DNA of 64,000 bases. It comes from Echinicola marina (GTDB lineage Bacteria; Bacteroidota; Bacteroidia; Cytophagales; Cyclobacteriaceae). The notes beneath the pieces are model-generated. The model searched no databases. It saw only the letters and a program-made list of their open reading frames with translations, and was not told where the DNA came from. The stretch lies in the NCBI RefSeq assembly GCF_020463795.1, contig NZ_CP080025.1, positions 5,622,501-5,686,500 on the forward strand, in the 5' to 3' direction. Position numbers and translations under genes: made by a program. This document shows, one piece after another, positions 1 through 9,569 of this stretch. Numbering within the stretch: the stretch's first letter is position 1; each line of letters starts with the position of its first letter.

Positions 1-750
<750 letters not shown>

Positions 751-806
751 TTAATGTCTAATTTTTGTATTTGTCAAATTCCGCGTGAAGTTTGCAATAA
801 CAAAAA

Positions 807-834
807 AAAATAGCAACTCAATGCTACTTTTTTT
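807..834 (-). terminator. Rho-independent terminator after the STAS gene
   Basis: Read on the minus strand, a 9-bp stem (AAAGTAGCA with TGCTATTTT, one G-U pair) closes a 6-base loop and is followed by a run of T (the A-run at 802-810). It lies about 35 bases after the stop of the fur-STAS operon and before purA. Confidence 0.75.
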
Positions 835-867
835 ATATCCAAAGCTTTAAATTTTAGTAAAAACCAA

Positions 868-1212
868 TCATTTTACTTTTTCTCTGGCATCTTCCAAAGA
901 TTCGTACACGGTAAATATATTATTAAGCTTGGTGATGATCAGCAGTTTTTTCACATGCTCAGACGGAGAAGCCAAAAACACTTCGCCTCCTGCGTTCCTC
1001 ATCTTGGTAAGCATAGTGATCAAAACACCAATACCGCTAGAACTGATATACCTCACCTCTTCTAGGTCAATAATGCAGCTTTTAACCCCTGCCTGCAAAG
1101 CATCAGAAATTACTTCAACCAATTTTGGACCGGACTCATCCCCGATTAAATCCCCTTTTATGGAAAGGATTAAATTATGATCTTCTCTTTTAGAGCTATA
1201 GGTTAATTTCAT
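868..1212 (-). CDS. STAS-domain protein (anti-anti-sigma factor type)
   Basis: A single STAS domain of 114 residues, the size of SpoIIAA/RsbV-type anti-sigma-factor antagonists, which in the family bind an anti-sigma kinase and are switched off by serine phosphorylation. Around residues 55-62 it reads YISSSGIG, matching the family DSSGLG loop; Ser58 or Ser59 would be the phosphorylation site, while the usual Asp before the serines is replaced by Ser57. The start ATG overlaps the stop of the fur-type gene by 4 bases (ATGA arrangement), so the two are very likely translated from one mRNA. No anti-sigma kinase, phosphatase or sigma factor is adjacent, so the partner is unknown. The target could also be a non-sigma process, as for many Bacteroidota STAS proteins. 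Confidence 0.85.
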   Translation of the reverse strand: MKLTYSSKREDHNLILSIKGDLIGDESGPKLVEVISDALQAGVKSCIIDLEEVRYISSSGIGVLITMLTKMRNAGGEVFLASPSEHVKKLLIITKLNNIFTVYESLEDAREKVK

Positions 1213-1676
1213 ACGGCTAGTTTGTTTTCACAATCCTTCTTATTGCAATTTCCGTACAAAATTAAGGAATGATGTAGAATATTAAAATTTAAAATTTCAC
1301 CAACCGTATTTTGTATGTTTTGAATCCTAGGGTCACAAAATTCAACCACTTTATGACACTCAGTACATATCAAATGATCATGCTGCTTGTAACCATATGA
1401 TTTCTCATACTGAGCCAAGTTTTGACCAAATTGATGCTTTGTAACCAAATCACATTCCACCAGCAAATCCAAAGTATTATATACAGTAGCCCTACTGACC
1501 CTATAATTCTTGTTTTTCATGCTGATATAAAGTGATTCTACATCAAAATGTCCGTCTCTCCCATAAATCTCCTCTAAAATCGCATAACGCTCGGGAGTTT
1601 TCCTTAGCTTCTTATTCTCTAGGTAGGCGGTAAATATTTTCTTTACTTCTTCAAATAGCGTCTCATTCAATGCCAT
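1209..1676 (-). CDS. fur: Fur-family metal- or peroxide-responsive transcriptional regulator
   Basis: A Fur/PerR/Zur-type DNA-binding repressor of 155 residues. It has the N-terminal winged helix ([14 protein letters not shown] around 25-38, then [13 protein letters not shown] around 60-72), the metal motif [16 protein letters not shown] around 98-113, and the structural zinc cysteines Cys104/Cys107 and Cys144/Cys149. Which metal or signal it senses cannot be told from sequence alone. It is preceded by a good TTTG-N22-TATATTTG promoter and overlaps the STAS gene downstream, so both should be expressed together. The (p)ppGpp synthetase gene lies 68 bases upstream in the same direction. Confidence 0.9.
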   Translation of the reverse strand: MALNETLFEEVKKIFTAYLENKKLRKTPERYAILEEIYGRDGHFDVESLYISMKNKNYRVSRATVYNTLDLLVECDLVTKHQFGQNLAQYEKSYGYKQHDHLICTECHKVVEFCDPRIQNIQNTVGEILNFNILHHSLILYGNCNKKDCENKLAV

Positions 1677-1696
1677 TTTCTCGTGTTTTATTTTTA

Positions 1697-1730
1697 CAAA
1701 TATACACTTCTTATTTAGAAAAGATTCAAA
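1697..1730 (-). promoter_or_regulatory. Candidate promoter of the fur-STAS operon
   Basis: On the minus strand the -7 box TATATTTG (1704-1697) fits the Bacteroidota consensus TAnnTTTG, with a TTTG -33 box (1730-1727) 22 bases upstream. The predicted start of transcription is about 15 bases before the ATG at 1676. Confidence 0.5.
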
Positions 1731-1744
1731 TAAGACCTGACTAA

Positions 1745-3967
1745 TTAATCAAACCTAGTAACTTTAATCACACCTGGCACTTGGGATAGATTCGCAATCA
1801 GGTTTTCGAGATGATTGGTACTATGTACATACAGTTTGATGGAACCCTCAAAAAGCCCACTTTCGGAGTCTACTGTTATTGACCTCATATTTACCTTAAG
1901 TTCATCAGAAATCACCCTGGTCAAGTCATTTATCAAACCTACTCTATCAGTCCCCACTATCTTCAATCCAGCAAGAAAAGCTATTTCTTGCTGACTCGTC
2001 CACCGAGCCTTTATCACCCTATTACCATGATTGGACAATAATTCCAATGCATTAGGACAACTGGTTCTATGGATTTTTATACCCTCATTTACAGTCACAA
2101 AACCAAAAACATCGTCTCCGGGAATAGGGTTACAGCACTTTGCCAAAATATAATCCACTACATCCATGTCTTCACCTATCAGCAGTTGATCATGGTCTGG
2201 ACCTTTAAGGTTTTTGATTTCCTTAACAAAAGAGGACTCATCCACCACATTTTGTAACGGGCTTTTGACTTTTTTCTTTTTGGTCTGCTTAAAATCCCTG
2301 AAAGATTTAATGGATGTAGGATCAATAATCCCTTTCCCAACTTTGAAATAAAACTCATTTGCAGTCTTGGTTTCAAAAAACGCCCGCAACTGCTCTACCA
2401 CTACCGAGGTAAAATCCATCTTCATCTGGCGAAGCTTGCGCTGTACGATCTCCTTACCATCCATGATCAAGGATTTTTTCTCTTCTTTGAGCGCATCCTT
2501 GATTTTTGCCTTTGCCCTAGAAGTGATCACTGACCTTAACCAATCTTCTGATGGTTTTTGCTTATTGGACGTCAGGATCTCTACTTGGTCACCATTTTTC
2601 AGCTTATGATTAATGGGCACCAAACGCTGATTAATTTTAGCTCCAATACATTTTGCACCTACTTCGGAATGTATCTCAAAAGCAAAATCCAAAGCCGTAG
2701 CTCCGAATGGCAAGACCTTTAAATCACCTTTGGGGGTAAAAACGAATACTTCATCCTGAAAAAGGTTCCCCCTAAAATCATCCATGAACTCTATAGCCGA
2801 ACCATCATTGGATTCCAACAGGGTCCTCACCTGTGTGATCCATTCATCCAGCCCCGCTCCACCTTTTGAGGAACTAACATCTTTCTCCTTGTATTTCCAG
2901 TGCGCCGCATAACCTCTCTCAGCAATATCATCCATCCTCTTCGTCCTTATCTGAACTTCGACCCATTGCCCTGTATTGCTCATCACTGTGGTATGAAGGG
3001 ACTCATAACCATTGGCCCTAGGCGTACTGATCCAATCCCTCAATCTATCCGGGTTGGGGCGATAAAAATCTGTCACAATGGAATAAACCTGCCAACAATC
3101 AGCCTTCTCTGACTCATCATTTGAATCAATAATGACCCTGATCGCAAACAAATCATAGACTTCTTCAAATGGTATATTCTGCTTTTTCATCTTGTTGTAG
3201 ATAGAATAAACAGACTTTGGTCTTCCCTTGATATTAAACTTAAAGCCCTGCGTTTCGAGTTCACGCTCTACTGGCGCAACAAAGCTCTTGATGAATTTAT
3301 TCCTGGAAACCCTAGTTTCTTTGATCTTACCCACGATAAACTGGTATGTTTCCGTATCGGTATATTTTAGGTATAAATCCTCCAGCTCTGATTTGATGCT
3401 ATAAAGCCCCAAACGATGCGCCAACGGGGCATAGAGGTACATGGTCTCTGAGGCGATCTTCAACTGCTTATGCCGTGGCATACTTTGCAGTGTCCTCATA
3501 TTGTTCAGCCTATCTGCCAGCTTGATCAAAATCACCCTAACATCATCTGACAGGGTCAAGAGCATTTTCCGGAAATTTTCAGCCTGCTGGGAACTGCCAT
3601 ACTCAAACACACCTGAGATCTTGGTCAGCCCATCTATGATCTTGGTCACCCGTGGCCCAAATTCCCTTTCAATATCCTCTAGTTCCCATTCCGTGTCCTC
3701 CACTACATCATGCAACAAGGCAGCCACAATGCTGGTGGTTCCCAAACCTATCTCCTCTACACAAACCAAAGCGACCTCTAGCGGATGATAAATATAAGGC
3801 TCACCTGATTTCCGTCGCATCTCTTTATGGGCCTCGCTAGAAACATTAAAAGCCTTTTTGATGACTTTGGCATCACCACTCTTCAATAAAGGCTTGGCCA
3901 ACCTTAGCAGCTTTCTGTATCTCTTAAGTATTTCTTTTCTTTCGACCTCTGGATCTATGTTAATCAT
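1745..3967 (-). CDS. spoT: Bifunctional (p)ppGpp synthetase/hydrolase (Rel/SpoT)
   Basis: A long RSH protein controlling the stringent-response alarmone (p)ppGpp. Domains in order: an HD hydrolase with His86-Asp87 in LLHDVVEDT, a RelA-type synthetase domain containing [18 protein letters not shown], a TGS domain ([21 protein letters not shown]), a conserved-cysteine/helical region ([11 protein letters not shown]) and a C-terminal ACT domain ([12 protein letters not shown]). Both catalytic centres look intact, so a bifunctional enzyme is likely. The reading frame is open to a TTG at 4015, but the ATG at 3967 ([14 protein letters not shown]) gives 740 residues and is the more natural start. A 68-base gap separates it from the downstream fur-type gene, which has its own promoter. 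Confidence 0.95.
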   Translation of the reverse strand: MINIDPEVERKEILKRYRKLLRLAKPLLKSGDAKVIKKAFNVSSEAHKEMRRKSGEPYIYHPLEVALVCVEEIGLGTTSIVAALLHDVVEDTEWELEDIEREFGPRVTKIIDGLTKISGVFEYGSSQQAENFRKMLLTLSDDVRVILIKLADRLNNMRTLQSMPRHKQLKIASETMYLYAPLAHRLGLYSIKSELEDLYLKYTDTETYQFIVGKIKETRVSRNKFIKSFVAPVERELETQGFKFNIKGRPKSVYSIYNKMKKQNIPFEEVYDLFAIRVIIDSNDESEKADCWQVYSIVTDFYRPNPDRLRDWISTPRANGYESLHTTVMSNTGQWVEVQIRTKRMDDIAERGYAAHWKYKEKDVSSSKGGAGLDEWITQVRTLLESNDGSAIEFMDDFRGNLFQDEVFVFTPKGDLKVLPFGATALDFAFEIHSEVGAKCIGAKINQRLVPINHKLKNGDQVEILTSNKQKPSEDWLRSVITSRAKAKIKDALKEEKKSLIMDGKEIVQRKLRQMKMDFTSVVVEQLRAFFETKTANEFYFKVGKGIIDPTSIKSFRDFKQTKKKKVKSPLQNVVDESSFVKEIKNLKGPDHDQLLIGEDMDVVDYILAKCCNPIPGDDVFGFVTVNEGIKIHRTSCPNALELLSNHGNRVIKARWTSQQEIAFLAGLKIVGTDRVGLINDLTRVISDELKVNMRSITVDSESGLFEGSIKLYVHSTNHLENLIANLSQVPGVIKVTRFD

Positions 3968-4175
3968 ATTATTAAAATCGTAGTTACAAACTGCTCTGCA
4001 GCTCTCAGGTTCCAACTCACCAAATTACACACTAATTTCAATCTTTTTTCTCCAAAAGCCCAGTAGGCAAAGAAAGATTATCACTGGTGTTTTCACACCA
4101 AAATTTATTCTTATTGATTTTCAACCACTTAATGTTTTACCATGAAATTTATTCAACTTTTTTTCTTGTTATCTA

Positions 4176-4205
4176 TTGCAGGTTATAATTTCATTATTAC
4201 CTTTG
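4176..4205 (+). promoter_or_regulatory. Promoter of tRNA-Leu, Bacteroidota type
   Basis: TTG at 4176-4178, exactly 19 bases, then TACCTTTG at 4198-4205: a textbook Bacteroidota -33/-7 promoter. Transcription should start near 4212, giving a 5' leader of nearly 60 bases that would be removed by RNase P. Confidence 0.65.
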
Positions 4206-4269
4206 CATCCACATTAGAGAAGCAAATGTAATCAAAACCAAAAGGGTAACACTTACATTGGCAAATCAA

Positions 4270-4351
4270 GCGGATGTGGCGAAATTGGTAGACGCACTAG
4301 ACTTAGGATCTAGCGCCGCGAGGCATGGGGGTTCGAGTCCCTCCATCCGCA
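4270..4351 (+). tRNA. tRNA-Leu, anticodon TAG
   Basis: A class II (long variable arm) tRNA of 82 bases. The acceptor stem GCGGATG pairs with CATCCGC, the anticodon stem CTAGA/TCTAG carries the loop with TAG, and the T-arm reads GGTTCGAGTCC. CCA is not encoded; the discriminator base is A. It has its own promoter upstream and a hairpin terminator downstream. A short reading frame crossing it at 4258-4443 is not a gene. Confidence 0.97.
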
Positions 4352-4363
4352 CTAATCAACCAG

Positions 4364-4435
4364 CCCTCAATCACGAACCACCAATCCTAACCGATCCATC
4401 GGGCGGGCAAATGGTGTCGAGGTTGAGGGTTTTTA
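4364..4435 (+). terminator. Large branched hairpin terminator after tRNA-Leu
   Basis: The outer arms CCCTCAA (4364-4370, continuing imperfectly to about 4380) and TTGAGGG (4423-4429, back to about 4412) pair. Between them lies a second small hairpin, CCGAT-CC-ATCGG (4391-4402). The outer stem is followed directly by TTTTT. It would end the tRNA-Leu transcript 31 bases before the trigger factor start codon. Confidence 0.7.
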
Positions 4436-4465
4436 GTTTATAGCAAAATTTAATCAATTACAGCC

Positions 4466-5794
4466 TTGGAAATCAAACTAGACAAGCAATCTACTAATCA
4501 AGCTTCAATTAAAATTAGTTTAAATGAAGCAGATTATCAACCTAAAGTTGATGCCAAACTAAAAGACTATGCCAAGAAAGCCAATATTAAAGGTTTTCGC
4601 CCTGGTAAAGCTCCAATTGGTATGGTTAAAAAACTATACGGAACGTCTGCTTTGGTTGAAGAAATCAACGAGATCCTTTCTTCATCTTTGAACAACTATA
4701 TCAAAGAGCAAAGCTTCAAAATTCTAGGCGAACCTCTTCCAGTGGTTGAAGATGCTGATGCTATCGACTGGAATAAGCAAAAAGAATTTGATTTTGAATA
4801 TAAAATCGGATTTGTAGAAAACGTTGAAGTTGCTTTGGACAAGTCTATCAAAGCCACTGATTATAAACTAAAGGTTGACAAAAAGGCTGTCGATGATGCT
4901 ATCGAAAACTTAAGACGTCAGTATGGTAAAATGACCAACCCTGAAGTAAGTCAAGAAAACGACTTCCTATATGGTGACCTTAAGTCTGCAGATGGTTCTT
5001 ACGAGCAAACATTATCTCTTCCTCTTTCTAAAATGGACGGAAGATCAGTAAAGAAATTCATTGGTGTGGAAAAAGGTGCTGTCATCGAGTTTGATCCATC
5101 TAAAGCCATCAAAACTGATCTTGCAGAAGTATTAAGCCTAAGTGAGGAAGAAGCTGCCAATATCGCTGGTACCTATACTTTCACCGTGCAGAACATCAAC
5201 AGAACTGAAGATGCAGCATTGGACCAAGAATTCTTCGACAAAGTATTTGGGCCTGACCAAGTAAAAACTGAAGAAGAATTTGTAGCCAAGGTAGAAGAAA
5301 TCCTTAGCGACAACTATAATAAAGAAACAAAGGTTTTCAACGAGGAGAAAATTAAAGAGCTTCTCGTAGAAAAAGCCAATATTGAACTTCCTGAAGCATT
5401 CCTTAAAGAGTGGTTATTGAAAGCCAATGACGGAAAAGTGACAGAAGCTGATGTGGAAAAAGAATTCCCAATCTATGCTAAGCAATTGACTTGGTCGCTA
5501 ATCTCCAACAAAATTGCTGAAGAGAATGAAATCAAGGCTGAGCATGAGGATGTAATTGCCAAGACCCAAGATATGGTTCGTGAGCAATTGGCAGCTTCAG
5601 GTCTAGGAGCTCAAATGGAAGACAATATGGACATGTTTGTCAACAACTATCTTCAAGGCAACGAAGGACAGAACTATATGCAGATGTTAACAGCTGTTCA
5701 AAACGACAAAGTCCTGGAACTTGTCAAGGACAAGATTACCATTAAAGAAGAAAAGATAGATGTCGAGAAGTTTAAAGAGCTAATCGAAAACTAA
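4466..5794 (+). CDS. tig: Trigger factor, ribosome-associated chaperone
   Basis: The first chaperone to meet nascent chains at the ribosome exit tunnel. The N-terminal ribosome-docking signature GFRPGKAP is at residues 43-50. The middle part corresponds to the divergent FKBP-like domain seen in Bacteroidota trigger factors, and the C-terminal half is helical and strongly charged, as expected for the substrate-cradling arms. The length of 442 residues is normal. Translation starts at TTG 4466; the protein aligns with family N-termini from this codon (MEIKLDKQST) and no ATG lies nearby. It is followed by a terminator and then clpP-clpX, the same gene order found in many bacteria, linking nascent-chain folding to ClpXP proteolysis. 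Confidence 0.93.
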   Translation: MEIKLDKQSTNQASIKISLNEADYQPKVDAKLKDYAKKANIKGFRPGKAPIGMVKKLYGTSALVEEINEILSSSLNNYIKEQSFKILGEPLPVVEDADAIDWNKQKEFDFEYKIGFVENVEVALDKSIKATDYKLKVDKKAVDDAIENLRRQYGKMTNPEVSQENDFLYGDLKSADGSYEQTLSLPLSKMDGRSVKKFIGVEKGAVIEFDPSKAIKTDLAEVLSLSEEEAANIAGTYTFTVQNINRTEDAALDQEFFDKVFGPDQVKTEEEFVAKVEEILSDNYNKETKVFNEEKIKELLVEKANIELPEAFLKEWLLKANDGKVTEADVEKEFPIYAKQLTWSLISNKIAEENEIKAEHEDVIAKTQDMVREQLAASGLGAQMEDNMDMFVNNYLQGNEGQNYMQMLTAVQNDKVLELVKDKITIKEEKIDVEKFKELIEN

Positions 5795-5814
5795 TTCACA
5801 TAATTAATCGTTAA

Positions 5815-5849
5815 TAAAAAGTCCTTTTCTAAGGGCTTTTTTTATTTTT
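5815..5849 (+). terminator. Terminator after trigger factor
   Basis: AAGTCCTT (5819-5826) pairs with AAGGGCTT (5831-5838) across a TTCT loop (one G-T pair) and runs into a T tract. The tract overlaps the candidate -7 box of clpP. Confidence 0.75.
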
Positions 5850-5850
5850 G
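5843..5850 (+). promoter_or_regulatory. Candidate -7 box for clpPX
   Basis: TATTTTTG matches TAnnTTTG, 23 bases before the clpP ATG. No clear -33 box lies at the expected distance, because that place is taken by the terminator stem of tig. The call is tentative. Confidence 0.35.
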
Positions 5851-5873
5851 TACTAATTCATAAAAAAGACGAT

Positions 5874-6545
5874 ATGATTAACAAAGAAGAATTTAGAAAA
5901 TATGCCATTCACAGCCAAGGTGTGAGCGGCACTGCTTTTGATCAATATACCCAACAAATCGAAAACATGACCAGATCGGTAATTGAGGAAAGACCTACCA
6001 ATTTCCGTGAAATTGATGTTTTCTCTAGGTTGATCATGGATCGCATTATTTTTCTGGGTACACAAGTAGATGACCATATTGCCAATATCATCACTGCTCA
6101 GTTACTTTTCTTGGAATCTGTAGACTCTAAGAAAGACATTCTATTATACATCAATAGCCCAGGCGGCTCTGTTTATGCGGGTTTAGGCATCTATGATACC
6201 ATGCAGTATATCAACCCTGATGTGGGAACTATTTGTACTGGTTTGGCAGCCTCTATGGGCGCTGTATTATTGGCTGGTGGAGCTGCGAACAAAAGAGCGG
6301 CCTTACCCCATTCAAGGGTTATGATTCACCAACCTCTTGGTGGCGCTCAAGGCCAAGCTTCTGATATTGAAATCACTGCCAAGCAAATCTTGATATTGAA
6401 GCAAGAATTGTATGAAATATTGGCTCATCATTCTGGTAAAGACATCGAGCAAATTGAGAAAAACTCAGATCGCGACTACTGGATGAGAGCCCCTGAAGCC
6501 AAAGAATACGGCTTGATAGACGAAGTATTGACTAGAAAAAAATAA
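5874..6545 (+). CDS. clpP: ATP-dependent Clp protease proteolytic subunit
   Basis: Serine peptidase that forms the double-heptamer chamber of ClpXP in the cytosol. Catalytic triad: Ser127 in LAASMGA, His152 in MIHQPLGG and Asp201 in [11 protein letters not shown]. The 223 residues include an N-terminal stretch of about 30 residues longer than E. coli mature ClpP, consistent with a propeptide. Two bases separate it from clpX, so they form one operon. The upstream ATG is preceded by a purine-rich AAAAAAGACGAT leader. Confidence 0.97.
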   Translation: MINKEEFRKYAIHSQGVSGTAFDQYTQQIENMTRSVIEERPTNFREIDVFSRLIMDRIIFLGTQVDDHIANIITAQLLFLESVDSKKDILLYINSPGGSVYAGLGIYDTMQYINPDVGTICTGLAASMGAVLLAGGAANKRAALPHSRVMIHQPLGGAQGQASDIEITAKQILILKQELYEILAHHSGKDIEQIEKNSDRDYWMRAPEAKEYGLIDEVLTRKK

Positions 6546-6547
6546 TA

Positions 6548-7771
6548 ATGGCTCAAGTTACTTGTTCCTTTTGTGGGAGAAATAAGAAAGATGTAGACCT
6601 GATGGTTTCGGGAATTTCAGCGCATATCTGTAATTTCTGTATTGATCAGGCCTTCCAAATCTTAGGAGAGGAAGAAAAGACAAAAAAACAGGATAAAAAA
6701 CCGAAGTTTAAATTAAAAAAACCGAAGGAACTTACCCAGTACCTCAATCAATATGTCATTGGTCAAAACGAAGCCAAAAAGGTACTTTCTGTTGCTGTTT
6801 ATAACCACTATAAACGATTGCTTCAGAAGACCAATGATGACGAAATCAAGATAGAAAAGTCCAATATTATCATGGTTGGGGATACAGGAACAGGTAAAAC
6901 ATATTTGGCCAAAACATTGGCTAAAATTCTTGAAGTTCCTTTCTGTATTGCTGATGCTACGGTTTTGACAGAAGCAGGCTATGTAGGCGAGGATGTCGAG
7001 AGTATCCTTACCAGATTATTACAGTCTGCCGATTATAATGTAGAAGCTGCAGAAAGAGGTATCGTTTATATTGATGAAATCGATAAGATTGCCCGTAAAT
7101 CGGACAATCCATCGATTACCAGAGATGTAAGTGGTGAAGGTGTTCAACAGGCCATGCTTAAATTATTGGAAGGCACCACGGTCAACGTTCCACCTCAGGG
7201 AGGCAGGAAGCACCCTGATCAAAAAATGATTGCTGTCAATACTGAAAATATCCTTTTCATTTGCGGCGGTGCATTTGATGGTATTGCGAGACATATTGCC
7301 AATAGACTAAATACACAACCTCTCGGTTTTAGCAAGAAAACCGAACAGGAGCTTATTGATAGGAACAATTTATTGCAATATGTGACAGCTCCTGATCTGA
7401 AATCGTTTGGACTAATACCCGAATTGATAGGCCGTCTTCCAGTACTAACTCACTTGGATCCTCTGGATAAGGAAACTCTCAAAAGCATCCTTACTGATCC
7501 TAAAAATGCCCTTACCAAGCAATACATCAAATTGATGGAAATGGAAGGCATCAATCTCCTATTTGAAGAGAGTGGTATTGATTATATAGTTGAAAAAGCA
7601 GTAGAATATAACCTTGGAGCAAGAGGACTTAGGTCTATTTGTGAGGCCATAATCACTGATGCAATGTATGAACTTCCGTCTGAAACTGACATCAAGGAAT
7701 TAGTAATAAACAGAAAATATGCCCAAGAGCAATTTGACAAATCAAAGTTCAAAAAACTCCAAGTAGCATAA
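6548..7771 (+). CDS. clpX: ClpX, ATPase subunit of ClpXP
   Basis: AAA+ unfoldase that recognises substrates and feeds them to ClpP. It has an N-terminal C4 zinc-binding domain (Cys6, Cys9, Cys28, Cys31), Walker A GDTGTGKT at 111-118, Walker B VYIDEIDK around 173-180, the GYVGEDVES pore-loop region around 144-152 and GRKHPDQ substrate loop. A PLGFSKK segment occupies the place of the IGF loop that docks to ClpP (Leu instead of Ile). The length of 407 residues is normal. A strong bidirectional terminator follows, shared with lpxB on the other strand. Confidence 0.97.
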   Translation: MAQVTCSFCGRNKKDVDLMVSGISAHICNFCIDQAFQILGEEEKTKKQDKKPKFKLKKPKELTQYLNQYVIGQNEAKKVLSVAVYNHYKRLLQKTNDDEIKIEKSNIIMVGDTGTGKTYLAKTLAKILEVPFCIADATVLTEAGYVGEDVESILTRLLQSADYNVEAAERGIVYIDEIDKIARKSDNPSITRDVSGEGVQQAMLKLLEGTTVNVPPQGGRKHPDQKMIAVNTENILFICGGAFDGIARHIANRLNTQPLGFSKKTEQELIDRNNLLQYVTAPDLKSFGLIPELIGRLPVLTHLDPLDKETLKSILTDPKNALTKQYIKLMEMEGINLLFEESGIDYIVEKAVEYNLGARGLRSICEAIITDAMYELPSETDIKELVINRKYAQEQFDKSKFKKLQVA

Positions 7772-7790
7772 TCAAACTGTTTGAAATAAT

Positions 7791-7830
7791 TAATAACCTG
7801 CTAACAAATTGTTGGCAGGTTATTTTTTTA
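7791..7830. terminator. Bidirectional terminator between clpX and lpxB
   Basis: A perfect 10-bp stem AATAACCTGC (7792-7801) / GCAGGTTATT (7815-7824), with extra inner pairing, followed by T7 on the plus strand. The lpxB stop codon (7820-7822) sits inside the right arm, so the 3' end of lpxB is part of the terminator. Confidence 0.85.
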
Positions 7831-8926
7831 TACTTTCCACAATCATCTTCGCGGTTTCCTGAGAAGCACTTTTATTACCCAACAACTCTCTGACCAAATT
7901 ATACCCCTCTAGGATTTCAGCTTTTCTTTGGGCATTTCCCAAAATAGCCCTAAGTTCCTCTAACAAAACCTCTTTATTATATTCTCCCTGAATCAATTCC
8001 CTTACCACTTCCTTATCAACAATCAAATTCACCAAGGAGATAAACGGTACTTTTATCAAATTCTTTGCTATGGCATAGCTAATGCCAGATGTTCTATAAA
8101 CCACCACTTGTGGAACCCTAAACAATGCCGTTTCCAGAGTAGCAGTTCCTGAAGTAACTATAGCCGCATTGGCATGATAGAGCAAATCATATGTTTGGTC
8201 AAAAATCACCTTCACACCCATGTCAATGGCATTTTGATAAACTTCTTCTGGCAGGTTTCTAACACCCGCTATGATAAATTGGGCATTCGAAAACAGAGGA
8301 ACAATATCCACCATGGTCTGCATCATTTTGTCCACCTCTTGCCTTCTACTTCCCGGAAGTAAAGCGATTATTGGCTTATAGCTCAATTCATTTTTTTGAT
8401 GAAAAAAATCATGTGGCGTAAATTTTGCCATTTCATCCAAGAGCGGATTACCTACATAATTCACATCCCAATCAAACCGCTTAAAAAACTCTGGTTCAAA
8501 AGGCAATATGCAATACAAGTGGTCAACATACTTTTTCAACTTAAAAGCACGTTTTTGATTCCAGGCCCATACCTTAGGAGAAATATAATAATGGACAGGT
8601 ATACCTTTTTCGTGGCAAAACTTGGCAATCTTCATATTAAAACCGCCATAATCCACCAAAATCACAGCATCTGGCTGGAATGCAAGAATATCTTCCTTTA
8701 CCAGCTTGAGGTATTTGAGCACTTTCCTGAAGCCAAACAAAACCTCAACGAAGCCCATTAGCGCAACGTCATCATAATGAGCCACCAGAGAGAGATTAGC
8801 CTGCTCACTGTAGTCTCCGCCCATCCCCCTCAAATTGGCCTGAGGGTCAAGTTTTCTGATGGCAGTTATCAAGTTGGACGCATGTAAATCGCCGGATCTT
8901 TCACCGGAAATAATATAGTACTTCAT
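7820..8926 (-). CDS. lpxB: Lipid-A-disaccharide synthase
   Basis: Peripheral membrane glycosyltransferase that joins UDP-diacylglucosamine and lipid X to give the lipid A disaccharide. The N-terminus MKYYIISGERSGDLHASNLI carries the family signature SGExSGD. Further family marks are DYGGFNMKIAK (about 92-102), YYISPKVWAWNQKR (about 117-130), LPGSRRQEV (about 190-198) and SGTATLETALF (about 258-268). Its 368 residues are normal. It is transcribed alone, ending in the shared terminator with clpX. A TATATTTG box lies about 48 bases upstream. Confidence 0.95.
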   Translation of the reverse strand: MKYYIISGERSGDLHASNLITAIRKLDPQANLRGMGGDYSEQANLSLVAHYDDVALMGFVEVLFGFRKVLKYLKLVKEDILAFQPDAVILVDYGGFNMKIAKFCHEKGIPVHYYISPKVWAWNQKRAFKLKKYVDHLYCILPFEPEFFKRFDWDVNYVGNPLLDEMAKFTPHDFFHQKNELSYKPIIALLPGSRRQEVDKMMQTMVDIVPLFSNAQFIIAGVRNLPEEVYQNAIDMGVKVIFDQTYDLLYHANAAIVTSGTATLETALFRVPQVVVYRTSGISYAIAKNLIKVPFISLVNLIVDKEVVRELIQGEYNKEVLLEELRAILGNAQRKAEILEGYNLVRELLGNKSASQETAKMIVESIKK

Positions 8927-8973
8927 ATAAAAGTGAATAAAGGGAAATTACCCAATGCTACAGGCAATATTAG

Positions 8974-8981
8974 CAAATATA
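8974..8981 (-). promoter_or_regulatory. Candidate -7 box for lpxB
   Basis: TATATTTG on the minus strand fits TAnnTTTG; transcription would start roughly 40 bases before the lpxB ATG. I see no clear -33 partner. Confidence 0.35.
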
Positions 8982-9040
8982 AATAAAGGGAATTACCATG
9001 AACCTGTCCTAAGACATTTGGCAAAGTAAGCATAGAAAAA

Positions 9041-9069
9041 GAAAAAGCCCTTTTAAAAGGGCTTTTTTT
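9041..9069 (-). terminator. Terminator after queD
   Basis: AAAAGCCC-TTTTAAAA-GGGCTTTT hairpin with T-rich flanks on both sides. It directly adjoins the queD stop codon (9068-9070), so it overlaps the end of the gene. Confidence 0.75.
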
Positions 9070-9487
9070 ATTCTCCATAATATTCCACAAAATTCCGGGG
9101 AGTTTCATAAAGTTTCAACTTGTACAAGCCCCCATGAGGAGTAATTTTATCAATAGCAGGTTCAAGAATTTTCCAGAACTCCATCACCAAATTCTCACAA
9201 CTGGCCATTTTACCAGACATAAAATCCACATCCACATTAAGGTTTTTATGGTCTACCTTTTCTATTACCAAAGTTCTAATCAAAGTACTCAGAGCCTTCA
9301 AGTCTACTACAAAGCCCGTATCTTCATCCGGCAATCCTTTAACGGTCACTATTAAATCAAAATTATGTCCATGCCAATTGGCATTGGCACATGGTCCAAA
9401 TACTTCAATATTCTTCTCCTCAGTCCATTTAGGGTTCCAAAGTTTGTGAGCTGCATTGAAGTGTTCTTTTCTAGAGACTTGTATCAT
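9068..9487 (-). CDS. queD: 6-carboxy-5,6,7,8-tetrahydropterin synthase (QueD/PTPS family)
   Basis: Second step of the queuosine-precursor (preQ0) pathway, converting 7,8-dihydroneopterin triphosphate to 6-carboxytetrahydropterin. Zinc-ligand histidines are visible in FNAAH near the N-terminus and in the NWHGHNF motif. A catalytic cysteine is expected in GPCANANWHGH, and EN in the C-terminal CENLVMEFWK segment matches the family. The frame extends upstream to TTG 9514, but that codon is part of a TATCTTTG -7 box and adds residues foreign to the family; the ATG at 9487 (MIQVSRKEHFNAAH, 139 residues) is preferred. QueE is also in this window, about 13 kb away. Confidence 0.9.
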   Translation of the reverse strand: MIQVSRKEHFNAAHKLWNPKWTEEKNIEVFGPCANANWHGHNFDLIVTVKGLPDEDTGFVVDLKALSTLIRTLVIEKVDHKNLNVDVDFMSGKMASCENLVMEFWKILEPAIDKITPHGGLYKLKLYETPRNFVEYYGE

Positions 9488-9511
9488 GACTGGTATTACG
9501 GTTTGAGACTG

Positions 9512-9519
9512 CAAAGATA
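9512..9519 (-). promoter_or_regulatory. Candidate -7 box for queD
   Basis: TATCTTTG on the minus strand, 24 bases before the ATG at 9487. Its TTG coincides with the most upstream possible start codon of queD, which argues against that start. Confidence 0.4.
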
Positions 9520-9569
9520 AAAAAAAAGTAACACCCTAATATCATGAACTTAGGAATCCACTAAAAGAC

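Noticed and set aside
4258-4443. Open frame crossing the tRNA-Leu gene
   Set aside because: It runs through the complete tRNA and its terminator hairpin; the sequence is explained by RNA genes.
8923-9108. 61-codon frame upstream of lpxB
   Set aside because: It overlaps the queD terminator and the lpxB promoter region and has no coding features.
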